Positions 45,301 through 51,300 of a stretch of 64,000 nucleotides of DNA are shown piece after piece (the first letter of the stretch is position 1; each line of letters starts with the position of its first letter). Source of the stretch: Altica lythri (Eukaryota > Arthropoda > Insecta > Coleoptera > Chrysomelidae); NCBI GenBank assembly GCA_964028335.1, contig OZ034808.1:34091379-34155378 (forward strand), read 5' to 3'. Under the pieces are notes generated by a model that had not been told where the DNA came from, did not search any database, and saw only the letters and a list, made by a program, of their open reading frames with translations. Made by a program: the position numbers and the translations under genes.

Positions 45301-48300
45301 CCAGTATTTGTAAAGGATCAGGTTAAAAAATAAATCTTCTGTCCTTCAAATCCCATACATGAAAGATTTGCAGACCTAGATCTAATCCTCTTGATTGATC
45401 CCTTCATAATAATTTACAGTAAACATGGGAGTAACGATAGATTTATTGCTCTTAACCAGAAATAAGAAAGAATTTATTATGAAGTTGAATGGAAAAATTA
45501 AGAAATGAATAATACAAAGAAGAATATATTCGGGTTGCGTAATGATTGATCAGCTTGATGAGTTTTCCTCTTTTAGTATCTTGATCATGCCTGACTGCAC
45601 TTAACATGCACATGCTATTCTTCTTTATCGTGACAAAAATTCATTGTTTTCTTATTTTCAGGAAACTTTACAGCTGAATCTCAAATAATGCGTGAACGAT
45701 TTGAAGAAAGAAGTAACAGCGTCATTGAGATTGTACAAAAAGTTATGGAACAAGCTTCGCGGCAGTTTTGGATGTGTGATCCTAAAAGACACATTAAACG
45801 TGAGTTGTATAGTAATATAAAGTGAATAAAACTCGATTTTTCATATTTTTATTTAGGTGAAACGTATGAAGAAATAACGCAACTTCTACAGGGTTATGTG
45901 CAAAACGAAGTGGATTTAAATCCAGAAGGAACTTGCAGAGAAAATTGTGCAGAATATACCTATACTAAAAGTCATGGCTGTTATCAAAATCTGTTTTGCA
46001 AGCAACAACGAAGATGTATGGGAAAAATCATAAATTGTCAATACTTCGATTCAGATATGTGGATTTGTCCATCCGTAAGTATTTTAATTTGTAAGCCTTT
46101 ACTTTTTCGGTGGTCAACAAAGGATACATAGATGTTGTAGCTTAATTAAACCTTTTAAAAGTTAAATTGCCGTTGGGCGCCAAATTTGTAAAATTTGTAA
46201 ATTACCCTAGGCTAGCTCCTGAGGGTCGTGGCTTCCTTCCAAGTTTTATTTAATCCCCTCCAGACACACAAATAAAATTCGAAAAATCAGTTTTAAGTTA
46301 ATTTATCTCTCAATAAGTATTAGTAAAAATTTTAATCAATTAATTAATTTAATCTCTTATCTTTTATTCGATGTCTTCCTGTCGGAGTTTCGATAGTGGT
46401 GGATCAGCACTGCCCAAGCGGGTGGAAGTGGTCTTCCTTCAAGAGAACTTCCTTAAGAATAATCCCGGGAATGGATGGTCGGCTTCAAAATGGCCGTCGG
46501 CAAACAGCGATATTTTCAGTAAAAATTATCTGGATCCTTAATAGGGCCCTTCTCAGATTTGGCATTTAATCCAGACCTGTAGTCAGAAACTAAATCTGAA
46601 TTTTCAAAGAATCGCAGACGAAAAAATGAACGAATTGAAAAATCATTCCGTCGACGAAACATTATTTCCTCGTACCAAATCGGCAATCGACCTTCGCATC
46701 GGCGCGATAATAAAAATATATAGTCCGGATGGAATGCTCGAAAACGAACGTTACAATGTTAGATAGGATTTAGATTGGAACTACGAATTTGCAGAGACTT
46801 CAGACTCGTATTCTTCCGGGATTTTACTAAGACTATTTACTATTAGACTAAACAGTCCTCAAAGCCTTAATCCTGAATATGGACATCAAAGATAGCAGAC
46901 GTTACACAAACAAATTTTATCTTGAAATGTTGGATAAATTATATAGGAAGATTACAGAAAAACGATGGAAACAAATTGGTAATCAAACTGAAGATAGACA
47001 AAACTAAATGGAACTAAATAATGCAGACATGTAAACAAACAACAGAAAGAGTTGAATTGTGGATGCTGGATCGAAAGTCTGTCATAAATCTATAAACACA
47101 ATTTTTGTTTTCATTTTAGTTCATTGTTGTTCAATATTTGTGTTTAATGGAATTATCACATTTTCCGTTATTGAATCCTCGAGATAATTATTTGGTTGTG
47201 AACCAATTTTTGTAAGCAAAATTTGCTATTACTTCGTATGTAATACTATATATTTTTAACAAATATATCGTTCTCATTTTTTGGGATATTTTTTACTGAT
47301 ACAAAAATTCTACTTTTTCTTCTAGGGCGTTGGACATAAAGTCTCATATTTTTTTTACTATTTGATCACAGTTTGTTGTATATATCTATTTTTTATTTTA
47401 TTTACTTTAAAATTTTCTCTCGATTTTTAGGATTTAGCTGGTACAAGAAGATACGAATATATTGAATTTGAAAATGGTAGAGTTTTAGGAAGAAAGCAAA
47501 GTTGTTCCAAAGGTACAACAAAAGTTGATAGTTGGTGGAGATGGCTGTTTTGGCATTGTTCCTACTGTTTTTGTCTATGTGATGAACAAGGAAACTACTC
47601 TGATAGATATGTAAACATGAGACCTGTTATCAGCAATCGCAGTGCAAATATGTAAGTAAATTAAAAAAGAACATACGCAACTCGGTAAATGGGAGTACTG
47701 AGAGATAGACAGGCCAGAGTAAATTTCGTTACTTATTTATGTGACAATTTTTTTGTCGCAACACCTCTTTTGAACATACCATTCGCTTTAAAAACTTGGA
47801 AGTAGTGGGACTTTACTCTATAGGTAAAAATAAGTTTTGAGACTTCTCTATGATGTTTTCAATTTCTTTAACCGACTTCAAAAAAAGAGGAGGTTCACAA
47901 TTCGACCATATTTTTTTATGTACGTTACCGAATATCTCCTGTATTTATAATCCGATTTGAAAAATTCATTTTGCATTCAAAAGAGTAGAGTGTCCGTCTG
48001 TCCGTGTCCCATAGAAATTTGGTTAAGGTCTGGTCATCAATGTGAAAGATATTCCAGAAAATATAAAAAAAAACAACAGAATAAGCTCTGCAGTTAAGTT
48101 AATATGTGATTTCAGACAATTAAGTCCACGTTTCTTCACGATGTTTTCCTTCACCGTACGTGCATGGTATCTCTAGAGGTATTAGAGAATTAACTTATGT
48201 CTCCAAAAAGTCACATTGGTACATGTCGGGATTGTTGGGGATTGAACTCAGTACCTCTTGTACGGTATTCGGAAGATAATACATCATGAATTTTCGCCCA

Positions 48301-51300
48301 CATCTGACAAAGCCGAACTACTAAGGATAAAATAAAATATATATAATAAACCAGCCATGTGAGGATCTGTCGTGTGCGTGCGTGTTTTTCTCTTATCTTG
48401 GGAGTAGAACATTTTTCTGTCCCTTTTGCGCGTTCATTCTGTGCAAGAAGCATAGATTCAAAAAGAAACAAGTAGACAGTTTTTCTCTATGTATACGCCT
48501 TCTTAAAAGTATTCTGTTATGATGTAGTTTCCTTTTTTATAATTTTAGCAATTTACTTCCCACTTTTTAAAATGCAAAGAACTTGCATAATCGATGTAAT
48601 TAAATTAAAATTTCAAATACTATGTTACAGTTTTATAAGTTATTAATTTAATTAACAGTATTTGTAAATTTTAACTAAAACTTGAAAATCACAGGTTAAT
48701 TAAGTAGTCTTAAATATGTGAAAATCACAAATCATGTTAACCATGACTAAGATAACGCTGTCTAACATTGTTTTTAGCAATATTTATTTCATTCATAAAT
48801 TCCTTTGCTTATTATGTCTATATATCTCTTATACACATTAATAATTTAGCATTTTTTATTCGTAATTAAATTTTTCTTTTTCCTCCAAGCCTCTAAAACG
48901 ACTTAGGACCACCACGGTCCGTCCCATTACGGGCCGCGACCTATTCCAGCAGGTAGACCGTAAAGTAAGCAGTGTCATGATAGGTCAGTAAAAATAGCAT
49001 TTAACTTTGCACTAAATTTCCGATCAAAATTTCTTTTTTATAAGGTTTCGAATAACTTACTGAGTATAAAATCACAAAATGCTGACAGATCTAGGTGACG
49101 CTAGAGGCGCTATCTTGAAAAAACGTTTTCGGCCGATATCTCGGAAACTATGCACTTTAGAGCAAAAGTCATACAGACCATTATTATAGAAAATAAAATT
49201 TTGCATCTTTTGTTTCCAGCAAACTTTTTTGTAAAACTTACTGTTTACGATTTATGGCCCATTTAATGAACCGGTTTTTCGATCGCAGCCAATAACTCTT
49301 GAAAGATTAGATTAATCAATAAAATGCATTGATCCATTTTTAAAGATCGGTTTATTCTCTACAACTTTTGTTTTAAACTTTTTTTTCTAATGTCCATAGT
49401 TTTTGAGTTATAGGACGTTTTATGTTGGACAACCGAGCAAAAAGTTGAAAATTTCAAAATACGCATAGAATATAATAGTACAAATTCAACAAATAAATTA
49501 AAAAAATATCCCGATTGTTTATTTAGTTAACAAATAATAGTTCAATTCCTTACCTGCAATAGTAACGAACATTTTTTTATTTTAGTTAATTATATTTCGC
49601 TGCCGCGTCACCCGCCGAGCGTCGACATTTCTTCATTAAACGTCCTATAACTCAAAAAGTATGGCCATTAGAAAAAAAAGTTTAAAACAAAAGTTGTAGA
49701 GAATAAACGGATATTAAAAAATGAATTGATGCATTTTATTGATTAATCTAATATTTCAGAGTTTTAGCCGCGATCGAAAAACCGGTTCATTAAATGGGCC
49801 ATAAATCGTAAACTGTAGGTTTTACAAAAAAGTTTACTCGAAACAAAAGATGCGAAATTTTATTTTCTATAATAATGGTCTTTATGACTTTTGCTCTAAA
49901 GTGATTAGTTTCCAAGATATCGGACAAAAACGTTTTTTCAAGATGACGCCGCTAGCGTCACCTGGATCTGTCAGCATTTTGTGATTTTATGCTCAGTAAG
50001 TGATCCCAAATCTTATAAAAAAAAAAAATTTAATCGGAAATTTAGTGCAAAGTTGACCCTTAAAAACGGCTATTTTTACTGGCGTATGACGGTCCGCAAC
50101 TATTAAATAATGACCGGAGATTCATCGAAGCCTTTCCCGCTTTCAATAACTTCGACGATCGACTCCATTTTTGCGACACACGCACGACACACGAACAACA
50201 AAACTGACCGAAACAAATTAAGTCGCCCTTTATATACCTAATACACTTACCGATTTCAACGAAAATTACCAGCTCATTCCACAATAATACTTAAATCGCA
50301 ATCCACCATAATTGACTTTAAGAATTGTGGTAGTTAAAGAGTTCGTTAAAGGGGTCGCCCTTTATATACCTAATACACTTAAGCTTAGCAGGTATAGTGT
50401 TTCCGCGTAATACTTACCGATTTCGACGAAAATTACCACAATAATACTTAAATCGCAATCCACCATAATTGACTTTAAGAATTGTGGTAGTTAAAGAGGT
50501 TGTTAAAGGGTTTATTTTTAAACTCCTCTGATATTTGTCCTAAATTTTAGCAATATCGTAGAATAATCTAATTTGATTATTTTCAAGACACAAGGCCAGT
50601 GTTACGGCCCGTGGTGGGACTCTTGTTTAGCAGGCAAAAGGATTGCGGACTGATAGAGGTAAATTTTTGTCGCGGCCTGTAATGGGACGGACCGTAGTGG
50701 GGCATCCCGCTCTAAAACCTATTTCGTATAAAAATAACACTATTATTAGAAACAACATTATTAAAGCTATGTATCCGTTATGTGTAAAAGTAAAACTTTG
50801 ATTAGATTGTCCTTAATTTTTTTCTACACTGTTTTATTTAGATCCGATTTTTTCACTTCAGTTACTTCCGGAACATCCCTTAGACCTTTATGTATTGTAA
50901 TAAAATGTTGGTATTTTATATTTTTTAGGGTGGTTACTGGAATGAGATTCGTTAAACATAATCGAATAATACATATTCAGATACAAGAAGGAGTGTTACT
51001 TCCTGGTGGAAACATAGATTTATCTACCATAAGATGGAAGCCAGTAGAAGATTATAAAATAACTGATAGAAAAATATACAACGGGCAAGATTATCACACC
51101 TTTACGTGGGATAGACGAGCAATTGATCTAGACGATCTAGAAGCAGAAGAAGGATATGTACTAACAGGTTAAATAATTATTAATTTATAGAGGTATAATT
51201 ACATAATTAATATGTATTGTAGGTATCCGATTTAAAGAAATAGGATCTCATCTTAACTTTGAAATATTTACTACACAATTCGATTTTGAAACTGGAAAAC

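Noticed and set aside
48211..48471. Minus-strand frame of 86 codons
   Set aside because: It spans the edge of dispersed repeat copy 3 and is not kept in the other copies.
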